Assembly: GCA_019843655.1 (NCBI GenBank)
Contig: JACDQD010000010.1
Location: 1,364,001-1,428,000, forward strand
Source: Lethocerus indicus
Taxonomy: Eukaryota; Arthropoda; Insecta; Hemiptera; Belostomatidae
Length of the DNA: 64,000 nt
Direction: 5' to 3'
Made by a program: the position numbers and the translations under genes. A model generated the notes under the pieces. It was not told the origin of the DNA, ran no database searches, and was given only the letters and a program-made list of their open reading frames with translations. This document shows, in pieces, positions 47,282 to 59,600 of the stretch (position 1 is its first letter; each line of letters starts with the position of its first letter).

Positions 47282-48140
47282 AATTTTGGCATAAAAACCG
47301 CCTTTTTAGGGCCGATTTTGGACTTATATATCCCATTTTGGGTCTAAAAACCCCCGTATTGAGCCGATTTTGCTCCTAAAAACCCCATTTTTGGGCAGAT
47401 TTTAGGTCTATATACCGCCTTTTTGGACCGATTTTGGGCCTACAAACCACATTTTTGGGTTGATTTTCGTCCCATAAACCCCCTTTTTGGGACTAAAAAT
47501 ACCTTTTTTGGGCCCAAAACCCCTTTTCGGCCAATTTTGAACTTAAAAACCTCCTTTTTTTGGCCTATTTTGGGCCTACAAACCACATTTTTGGGCTGAT
47601 TTTCGTCCCAAAAACCCCCTTTATGGGACTAAAAATACCCTTTTTGGGCCTAAAAACCCCTTTTCCGTCAATTTTGAGCTTAAAAACCTCCCTTTTTTGG
47701 CCTATTTTGGGCCTACAAACCGCATTTTTGGGCCCAATTTTCGCCTACAAACCGCATTTTTGGGCCCAATTTTCGCCTAAAAACCGCATTTTTGCTCCTA
47801 AAAACCCCATTTTTGGGCAGATTTTCGGTCCATAAACCGCATTTTTGAACCGATTTTGGGCCTAAGAACCACATTTTTGGGCTGATTTTCGTCCCAATAA
47901 AACCCCCTTTTTGGGACTAAAAATACCCTTTTTGGGGTCTAAAAACCACTTTTTGGCCAATTTTGGGCTTTAAAACCTCCCTTTTTGGGCCTATTTTGGG
48001 CCTACAAACCGCATTTTTCGCCTAAAGACCGCATTTTTGGGTCGATTTAGCGCCTAAAAACGCATTTTTTGCCCAAAAAGCGCATTTTTCGGCCGATTTT
48101 GTGCTAGAAACAGAATTTTTAAGCGAAAAAAAATTAATTT
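47282..48140. repeat. Degenerate repeat arm, right of the satellite, inverted relative to the left arm
   Basis: The motif GGCCTAAAAACCCCCTTTTTG with GATTTTGGGCC is the reverse complement of the left-arm motif. About 20 degenerate units over 0.86 kb grade out of the last satellite monomers at 47270. The unit edges match the left arm in mirror image. Confidence 0.88.
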
Positions 48141-51100
48141 TGAGCCTAAAAACCACTTATTAGCCCTATTTTTGTCGTGAAATACCACTTTTAATTGAAA
48201 ACGCTGGATGAGTGAGGAGAAAGGTAGTTCACATAAATGCTAGGTCCATCTCCGGAGCGATGAATTTTTCCATTGCCCATTGTCGAATATATGTTCCCTG
48301 CAACACATCAATGATGATTTAGTAAAATTTTAATTAGAATATCGGTATAGATAGCGTGAAAAAAAAAATTATTCATTTTCATACTACATATTTGTCTCTT
48401 CTATATATAAGGGCGGGCGGGGAAAAAATAAAATGGCGACTTAATTTATAGCGGTCGCGAAAGTCAGAAAAGTGGAACTTGACATTGCGAAAGTGGTAGG
48501 GACGGTTGGGGGGTGATGCATCCCCCTCGTGTGAGGGGAGCATCTCATTTAGTCCGTCTTTATCCACGTTTTTCGCCGCCGGCCCACCCCCCCCCTCCCT
48601 GATTTATGCGACTACTTAAGTTTTTATTAGTGACCTCCTGCGGAGGGATGGACGACATTTAATTAGCGGCGAGATCTGCTGGCCCCAGGAGCGTGGGCAT
48701 GGGGAGGTTGGGCGCCCTTGATATATGGCGATGGGGGGCCACTGCGAATTAAGGGGCCGACTACTGAAGACAGAATAATTCATGGTCTCAACCCCCGCCC
48801 CCTCCGTGGTTTCCCAATTTAAGAATTCCTCAAGGGGCTGCTGGTAGTGGGCGGAGGGAGGGTCCGTTTTTGAGAGTTCCGGCTCGTGAAGACGTTATAA
48901 ATAATACAATAATAATCCCAAGATCGAGATAAGCGTGGATTATATTCATAATTTGGAATATTTATATATTTTACCCTCCTCTTGTTCTGTAGCTTTGTAT
49001 AGCAGTGAGGTCAAGGAGGTTCGCCGATCGGCTGATAGATGGCGTAAGAATTAATTCAGCCGCCAATTTCGTTATTTAATTTCAATTTTTTTGCATCGTT
49101 TTCTGGAGCTAAGTTATGATTATTGTTCGGGTTATTAAATGTTTCTACGGATTTTCTTTGTACTCTCTCCTCGATTATTCGGCGCGCTTTATTCTCAGTT
49201 TTCTCGTGCTATAAAACAAATAAGTTCTATCATTCATTGCCGGAGATTTCATTTACTTTTCTGACGATGCTATATTTTTGAAGATATTTAGCTCTCTGCT
49301 CACAGAGAGCTGGAGGCCGCAACTGAATGAACCACTTACACAGACAGCGGTGACTGCGGTTATAATTATTTCAATTTGGAGTTATAAAAGGGTAGTGGTC
49401 GGTAACGGACCTGATAGGGAAAAAAAAAGTATCGGTCGCGATGAAAGTTTTTAATGCGAGATTTAGTCAAATCTAATTCGTTTTATCCGGGAATTATCGA
49501 AGCCAGGAATAGTGGGGAATTGGTTTTCTCGATATTTCGCAGGGCTTTGAAGGCGAGACAGGAAATTGTGTTTTCTTTCGATTTCGCGTCGGGACTTCGC
49601 TGCAGAGGTTGTTTAAGCCCTCGGCCTCCTGGAAAAGCAGTTTTTTGCATAGGGCACTCGAAGATTAATATTGAAATTTAACCTCGGGACGGACCTTTCG
49701 GACGGTACGTGCAGAGCCGGAAAGTGGCGTTGGACTGGAGTTTTTCCATCGCAAACCTCAGCCAGATTATTCAGATTGTTGCGTTCAAATTAAGTAAAAT
49801 ATATTAAGAATTCACCTTATATATCAACTAAGAAACGACTTTATTGTGTACTTATTCCTCGTGTAAGGTTGTTGGTACATTCGCGTGCTGGAAGAATGAG
49901 TTGACTCGCAATGAATCTTTGTCTTATGAAGATTTCCTCAACAGTCTTCTTGTTATTTCTTCTTTTCAGAATTGCAATTAATTAATCCATTAAAACGGCC
50001 GGGGATAGCATTACGGTGCCTACTGAGGACCGTTTTGGCCGTTGTCCAGTCTCGGGGGAACGTTTATTTGGTTTAAGTCCAATATCTGGATTGTCCGTTC
50101 CCCCGGGCTCCGGCTAAGTCAATTAATAGGACTTGCTGCAAGCCCCACCACCACCACCCCCGCCACCTGGCCGGCCACCAACTTAATTCTACCCCCGAAG
50201 ACCCACGAACCAAACCAACCCCCGCCCGTCCCACGACGCAATTTAAGTCCCAATATTCCAATTACTGTCGACGACGGCCAAATTATTTCATCTATTGGAG
50301 AGCGCGGATTCGGATTCAATCTGTAGGTGTGGGCCGTGCCCATATTCGGCAATGAGTTATAACCGAATCCATAGAGTAATTTCGGATATTGTCCAATATC
50401 CTAGTCCTACAGGCATTCTTCCGTACAGCTCCTTATCACTTGCTCCTGAGTGATGAATTTCTTGTACAAATCCAAATTGTGGACACGACGAATTGCGGAC
50501 AAACTGAATGAAAGGAGCCAATGAATTGAAAATAACGACTGAATATTTATAACCCCGTGTACATTTAAAGAAAATAAACTGTTTTTTTATTAATTAGTAT
50601 TTTAGTGATGAAAAAGGTAAATAATGTATACGAACCATAGGAGTGATCTTTATAGAAGAATGAGGTTACAGATAGTCCTTTAAAATTCAGGTCTGAACCG
50701 GTTCATTTCCTCTTCGTCGTGGGCTCATTCCAGCCGTCGGTTTCTCATCGCGTAACAACAAAGGACTACTGACTGTGGGAGAAACCTCGCGAGGGGAGGA
50801 AAAACCTCGATCCAATTGTCTGTCTCTGGCTCCAAGCCTAAACCTTAACTGCAAAGCGCAACATTTTATAATAATACTGTTTTAAGATAATTAAAACAAG
50901 TAGCAATGAAAACCCTAACTATTATTGCGAGGTCAAGTATGTTTTTTTTAGCGAGGCCCGAATTAACGACGGATCTAATTTTTCGACGAAAGCCCTGTGT
51001 TGTACTTACTTACTACCCTCTCTTGAAGGGGTGGTGGTTTGGTGTTTGGGGGTGGGGTGGGTGGGTTTGTACAATTTGAATTGTAAATATTGGATCTACA

Positions 51101-53008
51101 GGAAAGGGATGAAAACCTGAAGGGGGAGGGTGTACCCCCAGCAAAGTTGATTATTCGATCTAAATAAAACAGTTTAGAGAGGTGCCTGCCTGCCGCCGTG
51201 GGGGTGGAGCTACCCCGCTCCCGGACTCCTTTTTATTTCTCCGCCGAGCTGGAAAACCGGCGGAAAAACTAGTTTATCTTTCCTGGAAAAACTAAGGGAT
51301 TTACCTGCTCATTTCCAACCCAGTCAAGTAATTTTCAGTTTAAAACCCTCTCTCTCCTCCCTCCTCCTCCTCTCCCTTTCTCCTCATCTTTCCCCAGGTT
51401 ATTCCATTTTTTTTAAATCTGCAGGATAATAACAAAATTTGGATACAAAATTGTCTTTCTATAAAGGTTATATTATAACGGTTGAATTACAAAGTCCGTA
51501 ATTTAAAGAGGACCGGCCTAGCAGAAGACCAAACCGGCGAGAGGAGACAGAAACACACGAAATCTACGGTATTCCAGGACCGGATTAAGGATTAGTAAGG
51601 GTTGGAGCAGTCCTAATTTTCTGTTTAAGTCGATTTTTTGTAGTATCGAGGGCAAAACCTTCACTCGGATGAGAGACATTATTTCAAAGTTCCTAACAAC
51701 TCAGGCAACGGCACTGTTGTGTTCAGTGTCCGCCGCTGGGCCGCTTTATTTTCAAGTGAGGAGTTACTGAGGAACTTTACTGCAGCGCAGTGTATTCTAA
51801 GTATCCCACCCCCAACCCCCACCCCCAATGCCGGAGTTTTCATTTTCAAAAGGCCCATCGGCCGGGCCTTGGGCTAAGTTCTGATGGAAAAAAGAAATCC
51901 TGAACGGAAGCGATATTCAATTCGGCTAATATTGGAAGTGTTTTCGAAACTTTCACTTTCGCGTCGGGAAAGTTACGCTCGGCCGTGGCGCACAGTGCTA
52001 CTACAGTGATGAAACTTGGCCGAACAATATCCTCTCTGCTCTCGGCGAACGACGTTTTCATTGCATCCCGCCAGAGCTGGAAATATCGGAACAATTGATT
52101 AGCCGCTGATTTGGAAATTTTCCATGGCCGAATAAAATCCCATTATAACGTGTCACGGGGGGGGGGAATCCAGAGAGTAGCGACATCTGCTGGTGAAGAC
52201 GGCAAGTATAAATTTGCTACAATTTAAGCTATTAGCTAAAGTTTGAAACAAGTTGTCCTATTTGGCCTTAAGCCGCTCGGATTCCGGCCAAAGATCCCGT
52301 TTTTTTTTTCTTTTATTATAAAACATCGAGAGTTGATTTTAAGGGTTAAGAGTTTGCCGAGTGCCTTCACCAGGAGTAGTAGTAGTGTTGTTGGGCTCAG
52401 TTGTGTCGTTGAAGACGTTACCAGGAGAGTTTCTTCGGAGCGTTAAATCTTCTTTATTAATTTAGGTTTGGATTTAGGCCAAAGGATTCAGTTTTCTTGC
52501 CCTCGGGTTTCTTCGTTCGGACGGAGCCCGACCAGCATTTCTGTACCCGAAACGGAGACCATGAAACATTTGATTCCGCTAATTAGAATCCATTTTTTAA
52601 TCAATTTAAACAATAAACAACATTTATGGGCGGTATGGCTGTTTAAATTAATTTTTTATATGATCGCTTATGCGATCGTACGCTCGGAAAGCGTGTAAAA
52701 ATACATGCGGGTCCGAGGACCATTATGTATACATAGGTTGACATAAACTCTACTCAGTACATATATTTACAACGACCGTTATATAATCGGCAAAATTCAA
52801 TATAACAAACGGTATCCGACCGTCCGACGTTCAATAAAATGCAAACTATAAAGTCGCAAATACTGAAGCGCAGTACTAAGTCTCCAGCTTCAACCCACAT
52901 AAAGATCTTAAAGTCCCGTTTGTTTCTGGTGTTTGAATTACTAGTGGGAATTGAATATCAATATAGTTTATTGCAATTTTACATTTGTGGCAATAAAATT
53001 GATATATA
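48141..53008. other. Long spacer without supported genes
   Basis: Contains C-rich, G-rich and CT-rich low-complexity tracts (for example 51342-51385), a foldback half-element at 51511-51572, and a short perfect hairpin at 49290-49311. Open frames here are compositional. I see no exon with protein-like conservation. Confidence 0.5.
51511..51572. mobile_element. Foldback half-element
   Basis: ACCGGCCTAGCAGAAGACC and GCGAGAGGAGACAGAAACA match the right arm of the element at 25864-25950. The opposite arm is missing. Confidence 0.7.
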
Positions 53009-53212
53009 GGGTGTCCCAAAATTAACGCAAGATTTCAATCGAACTGTGGCCGCCAAACTTTCATTATTTTTGAAATATTGTTCAACAATAGAAAACACCG
53101 GTTGTTCTATCGTGTAACGCTCCATTTGTACTGACCCTAAACAAATGGTTTTTTTACTTTACTGCAAGAATGGTACGGCAAATTCAAATCTTGCGTTAAT
53201 TTTGTGACACCC
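53009..53212. mobile_element. MITE, 204 bp, GGGTGTCCCAAAATTAACGC termini
   Basis: The left end GGGTGTCCCAAAATTAACGC and inverted right end GGGTGTCACAAAATTAACGC are both flanked by TA. The internal sequence is non-coding and aligns with 32360-32541. Confidence 0.9.
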
Positions 53213-53417
53213 TATATTTTGGTATACCGGTCACATGGCGTTTCTGAAGTTATATACGCAGGTATTCGGAATATCGCATGAATCGTTGTATCTTATAAAG
53301 TTGTTGGGCCCTTTTCGTCGTTCACGACGGGTATAACGTATTGATAACTGAGTTTACGCCGGGTCCGGCGTTAACGCTGCAATTAGGAATGCGATGACTA
53401 ATTGGCAGGTAAACACG

Positions 53418-53462
53418 TTTCTCTCTCTCTCTCTCTCTCTGTCTGTCTCTCTATCTCTCTCT
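53418..53462. repeat. TC microsatellite
   Basis: Imperfect (TC)n of about 45 bases upstream of the mucin-like gene. Confidence 0.9.
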
Positions 53463-53697
53463 GCGCCAGCACCATCGCGGCAATAGTACCGCAGACGTTT
53501 GACGTTCAAACACCTCGCAGGATATATATATATATACGTCAATTAGCAAACTTTCTGTATCGGTTTGTTTCTCAGCTGCTCCAAAATCAGTGTCGGACAA
53601 GATCAATCGGACAGACGCCAAATCTCAGACGCCGGCCGTGTCCCGTCCAGAAGTCTTAGAGTGCGGAACCGCTAAGCTGGAAAACTGTCCGGTCAAG

Positions 53698-56600
53698 ATG
53701 AGCGTCGAAGACCCGCTGGAGGAGGAAAAACGTGAAAAGCCGACGCCGCGGTCGACGCCGCTCTACTACCTGCTGGCGTTCATTTTCACGCTGACGATCG
53801 GCACGGTGAGTCGGAGATTTTTCACGATTTTCCGGGTTATTAAAACAACAATCGGGTAATTGGTAAACGAGTATACTGGAAATGGGGAAACTCGAGGAAA
53901 AATACCGAGGACACTTTCATCGTGTTGGAAAGGCGCGGAACTGATGAGTCGAAACTGTTGGAAGATCGTAAAAATTTTATTATACTCATTAGAATTGATT
54001 CAAATGTATTCAACTCCTATACTAACGGTTACTGGAATACTGGAATTTACAAGCTGCCCTCGTTCGATCGGTTCAAATTGAAAGATACAATTGAATGATC
54101 CTTATATAAGTTTATAAACTGCTTTCCATCAGAAAGTTGAGTCCAAAGGCCACCGATACACCGAATACAAAGTAGTGAGAATGCTATACATACGAGAGTG
54201 GGTCAGATTTCGATTAGTGGCTTATAATTTTTCTGGAAAAATGTTTCCAGTTACAGCTACGATACATTTTACCGTACGGAATACATTTTCGCTATCGCCC
54301 TGTCGATAATTATAGCGCGATGGGACTAAACGTACTCGGTATTCGCCGACAGATCCGGCAACCCGATAACATTCCGAAGCTGCTGCCGCCGCAGCTGTTT
54401 GCAGTAACAGTTTTTTTTCTGCGCCTCAAATAGTCAGAGACCTGCAGGTGTTTCGGTTTAATAATATTACGGCGGTCTGTTTGCCGTCCCCATTCCGCTA
54501 CAATTCAAAATGGGGCAGATTCGTTTTTTAATACGGCGTTTCCAAGTACAATAACCGATATATTTTCCGATTTTCGAGAGCGGAAAATACCGCCATTTTC
54601 CGTGTTTCGGTGTCCAATTGAATAGAATTGAACAATCGTCGTGGAATTTTATGAACGGCCGGTGCCATAAACTCAATATCTGACTGTCTGTAGGCGGGTT
54701 GTGCAATCGGTTATGTAAAGAGAAAAATGTAAAAAATAATAAAATTCCTTTTCAAATGAAAAATGCCCGACGATGAGCTGAGGAGAAATAAATTAAGGAG
54801 TTCAATTTTCAAGCACAGAATGAACAATAAACGAATTGACCGAAAGGTTGCATAAAAACGACGGTTTCCCCAAAATCGAGAACACGACTCGTAATGCATT
54901 GATTATATGACGCGGACGGGCGAATTAGTCAGAGCAATATACACGAGTGTCACAGATAATTATAGACTCGCAATAATTAACAGGTGTTTTTGAAGGTATT
55001 TGAATAACAAAATATGCTATTGTTCGAATGTTATATAATTCAGGATTTGACTTTCAGAACCCGTGCCCGGGAAGGCGCACCGCGATGAATATTTACAAGA
55101 GACAATTCGGGAAATATTAGGTGAACCCAAAAGTAATCGACAATTTTTAATAAGATGTATTTTGGTCTTGGGGAGTTCTTCAGGAGGGAATCGAAAATTT
55201 GCCGTAAAAGTGGCAGAGAGTTGTTGATAATATTGGTGAATATATAGGAGATTAATAATTAAATTTTCTTTTTTAGCAAAATACCCCTAATAGTTTCCGC
55301 TCCGTTTGAACAAACCGGGCAGCGTTGAGGATGGACGCGTAAAGCGATGGATGTCTCTGTAGGATCCTCCTTATGATTCTTAGGGCGTGGTAATTACTTC
55401 GATTATCTCCCAGTGCTAGGAGTGTAACGAATTAAGGTGTTAATGGAACGTATAAAATAATGTGCAAACAGTTTCCTCCGTCCTTGGCGGAAACGGTTGA
55501 AATCAATTTCCGGATTTGATCGTCGTCGTCGATTGGAATCGTAATGAAATCTGTTATCGGAGGGCGGCTGTAGGCCGCAAATTCGGGAGTTTCTAACCAG
55601 AGAGTAAGGGAGTTGGGGAGGAGGCCGTTGTTTGTCTGAACCGTAATTTCGATCCCGGTTTTTAATCGAGATCGGTGACCGATCCTCCTCGAGTGGTGAC
55701 GGTTTCGGGACGATTGAGGTAAACACTCGGGGATAAATTAAAACGGCGCTCCGCCACTGTCGTAGTGTCACGGTCCGACGGCGGTAGAAACAAAGTCCGT
55801 CCTAAATCAATTCGAATCCCTACCAAAAAAAAAAAAAAATCCGACGACTTATTTATCGATTTTTCTTCGTATTTCAAGTTACAATTACAATAGAATTATA
55901 TCTAGTGACAGAACGATGGGATGACGCAGAATTCCTGCTCCAAACCTTACTGGATAGTGAGGATGACTTCTTCGGGATTTTCAGTAAGGCGATGCGTTTT
56001 GAAACGAAGGATTTATACAGAGAACCCGCAGATTCGTGAACGAAAGCGACTTTCATAATATGGGGAATGGATCGTGCGGTTAGAGACATAAGGTTTGGCT
56101 GTAAATTAATAATTTATTAGTTAGTGATACTTTGCTCTATTCTCGAGTAGTCTACGTAGCGATTTCTGTACCGTTCTGATCCTTTTGTATGCGTCTTCCG
56201 TGTCGATATTTATTCGATTTGAACTTATTTATCGAAGTTTCGTTTGCAAAGAATGAAATCGAGGTTTCCCAACACCGGTCTATAGTCACGCCCTTCGTCA
56301 AAAGATGGGCGGCGATCTGACCAATTCAAAATGGCACGTCGTAACAGGCGCGATTGAACTGTTTTGTGAAACCGCCGTCCGTTTAGAAGGTTGATTAGCG
56401 AGCCTGTTAGGAGTGCCTAACTGACCGGCCACGGCGGCCAGGGCTTTCGCTTAACGCCGGTCCGCTAACCGAATTACCGGTGCCACAATAAAATTTTCTA
56501 CCGACCGAAACGGGGCCCCAATCCAGTTCCTAACATTACAGACTATCGCGCACTGTTATATGGCATATAACAGAATTTCGTAAATTCTACACGGTCGCGG

Positions 56601-59600
56601 AACCGTTAAGCTCAAATGCGCCTACAAACAATATCGCAATAATGTAGAAATGATCACTATTTGAATAGTGTTAAGATTCAAACGCCTGGAAGCGATATTC
56701 GGGCACAGTAGCCCGAATGCTACTCGATGGAACGATATTTCGTTGAAACTGGTCTTGACAATTGCAAAAAAAGAAACGTTGTTCTGAAAGCTATGCTCCA
56801 TATTGACCAACATTCCTGCTCGCCATGTTCGATTAACGTATTGAAGACAGGAATTATGAAGATAGGAAGAGAGTCTTGGAAATCGGTGCAATAACAGATA
56901 ATGTTTACCGCAGGAGGCCTACTGGCGGACAACTACCGAAGAAAACGGTCTAGAAATTCCGTTCCACTTGTTACATTTCATGAGGACAGTTATACAGAAT
57001 TTATACGCCGTTCGATCCCCGAACCGAGCACTTGCAAAATTAAACGGCGCCACTTAATTATTAGAACTAATTCGGATGCAGTTTCCGCAAGCTGCGCTTT
57101 TCCATTCCCCCCCCCCAATCCACCCTCCGTTACTTTTCCGGACGCGGGCCAAGTAATTTGATTAAAATGGGACTTTTCCCAACCCCCGAGGAAATAAGAT
57201 TTTCTCTCAGATCTGAATCGTCGCTTACATCGGACGTTATTACTTAAAAAAAAAAAAAAAACTCCCGCTCGCTTCGTGATTTTGTTTTCCCAGCCCCATA
57301 TTTTAATTATACAAATGCTCTCAATCTTCCCCCCCCCCCGTCACTATCTCTCTCCCTTTTCTACCGCAGTTCTCCTGTCGGCTGGAACTTGGCCATCGCG
57401 TTTTTTTAAAATAATTACACTCCCGTAACAGCTATATTACCCACTCGCAATTTCGGCCGCCTTAATGAATTATACGACCGGGTTTATTTTGAATCCCCCA
57501 CTCACGGGTTTATACGGTCGTCCTCATCCCCTTTTCCACCGTTATGAACGTTAACTCCGGCCGAATTAAATTAAATTAAATTTCGATCGTTCATTTGATC
57601 CAAACGCAATTTCAATATATTGTGTCACAATATACGCTGTTAGTGTTGTTGTAGGAGAGCGTAAGCTATTCATTAGTGTTAGACTTATTTTTCTCTAGAT
57701 TCACCATAGCGACAGCATTCAAACTCACTGCAAGGCCATCCCCTCCATACTGTGGACAGTGGTTGAGTACAATGACGATTGAAGTTTCGGACCGAAGGTA
57801 ATTGGACTTAGGAAGGGCATATAATCCTTTCTCGAGTGTAAGCTTAGATAGGGCGGTTTGGGCACACAAAGGAGGATCGCCCTCTCGTTAGTTCCCCCCG
57901 CACTTTTCAACGCTGCTCGGGTCAGCCCTCAGAGAGAAAATCTACCCCAATTCAAACCGAACCGCCCGACAACATGTCTCCGGGCGTATCGAAACCGTCT
58001 TGGAGGCAAAAAGTGAAATCACGTGACGCAATAACATGACCAATATTGGGCTATTGGTTCCTAGATTTGGCGTGTGTAAACCCACATCCCTCAATTCTAC
58101 CCTCGGACTGGTCAACGAATGACCGAACTAAATTCAATCATTTTCCCAGCCTAATTTTTGCCCGATGCATTTATTTCGTTAATATTTTTAAGTTATATTC
58201 GCTCGAAAGAAAACTTAATTAACACTGAAAGCCAGGCGACAAGAGGTAGGATAATAAACCTTTTTAAGGAATGTAGGGATATTTGCAGGATTAGCCCACG
58301 GGTAATGTCGGTCAGAACTTGCCCTTTCCGTCCGCAGAAAAAACCTATATTCGTTAAATATATATTAAAATTTAAATAAATATTTTAATATTTATAAATA
58401 AATATTTATCAAAAATTTGCGAATGCAGCAGAAGAATAGAAATATGTGGCTCACCGAAGATTAACGTTTTGTTTAAATTCTCCCTCAATTCTTTGAAATT
58501 TCAACAAATCCTGAAGCGTGACACAGCTGTTGTCCAAGTAGCTTTAAGAATGTCTTTTGTATCGGAGAATCCAATTTTGTTGCGTCGAATTACAAATTTG
58601 AATTCAGTCCTAAAAAATGTTCCATTCGTCGGTCTCCGGTAGCGAGCAGAAAAGTCCGATAAATAAAACAAATCTCGGGTGAAATGCCGTTTGGCCGTCC
58701 GTCTGTCCGAAACAGGAGGCGCGTACAGGGCCGATGTTTATGATGACGTCACTGTGCGTAATAAATGACGTCACAGGTGGGCCCGGATGACGGCCGCGGC
58801 GATGTCCGGTTATATATTTCGACCGGGTGGCTCGTCATTATTCTGTCGGATAATTAGACTGGTCGAGGGGAAAAATATAAGAGCCGAGGAGGAGAGGGCA
58901 AAGAGCCTTCCGACGGAGCCCTACAGGAAGTTAGTGAAAATTCAAGTTCTGGTCGCGGAAACCTTCCTTCATTTAGTAATTTGCTCATTAGCACCGTTGA
59001 TTTCTCGATGGATACTCTTTCACGTATCCTACTTGACTTTTTCCCGTATTTCTTGTTAATTCTCGCTTTCGGCTTCTCGCCGTTTATGCTTGTCCAGCCG
59101 TGTGTGCTGTTAAATCCAACACTGTCCTAAGGTAGTGATCGACTTCAATTCGCCTCTTCAGCTAAGGAAGTGTGATGACAAGTAGTCCATCCTAGGAGAG
59201 TGTTGTATTTAACTGTTTACTATTTTGTAGTTTGCTAAATTAGATCCTTCAGAGGGCACACGATTGTTCTCTGCGGCAAATTCGCGTTGCAGTTTGAACT
59301 TTGATGTAAAACATCTTTCAAGTACCGTCCAGTTTAGGACAAAATTTCACAAGTTCCAGAGCTACTTCGCTCTGCTGACGAGAACCGAATAGTTCGAAAA
59401 CTATACACCTACCAAAATGGGTTAGGTTTGATATGACAAATCCCAGTTTGCGGTCAACGACGAAGGAAAACGTTGCCTATCGGCGTCCAAAGTGCGGAGG
59501 ACAGGTTCGCCTATCGGCTTGCTCCCGTCAAAGACTTCGCAAAAATATTTCTTTTTACAAATTTGGTCTGTGATCGACTTCAATTCGCCTCTTCAGCTAA

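Noticed and set aside
49290..49311. Perfect 9-bp stem with 4-base loop (AGCTCTCTG/CAGAGAGCT)
   Set aside because: Too short for a microRNA precursor and isolated; no terminator role expected in a eukaryote.
50042..50326. Pro/Thr-rich + strand frame
   Set aside because: Comes from a CCACC-rich low-complexity tract.
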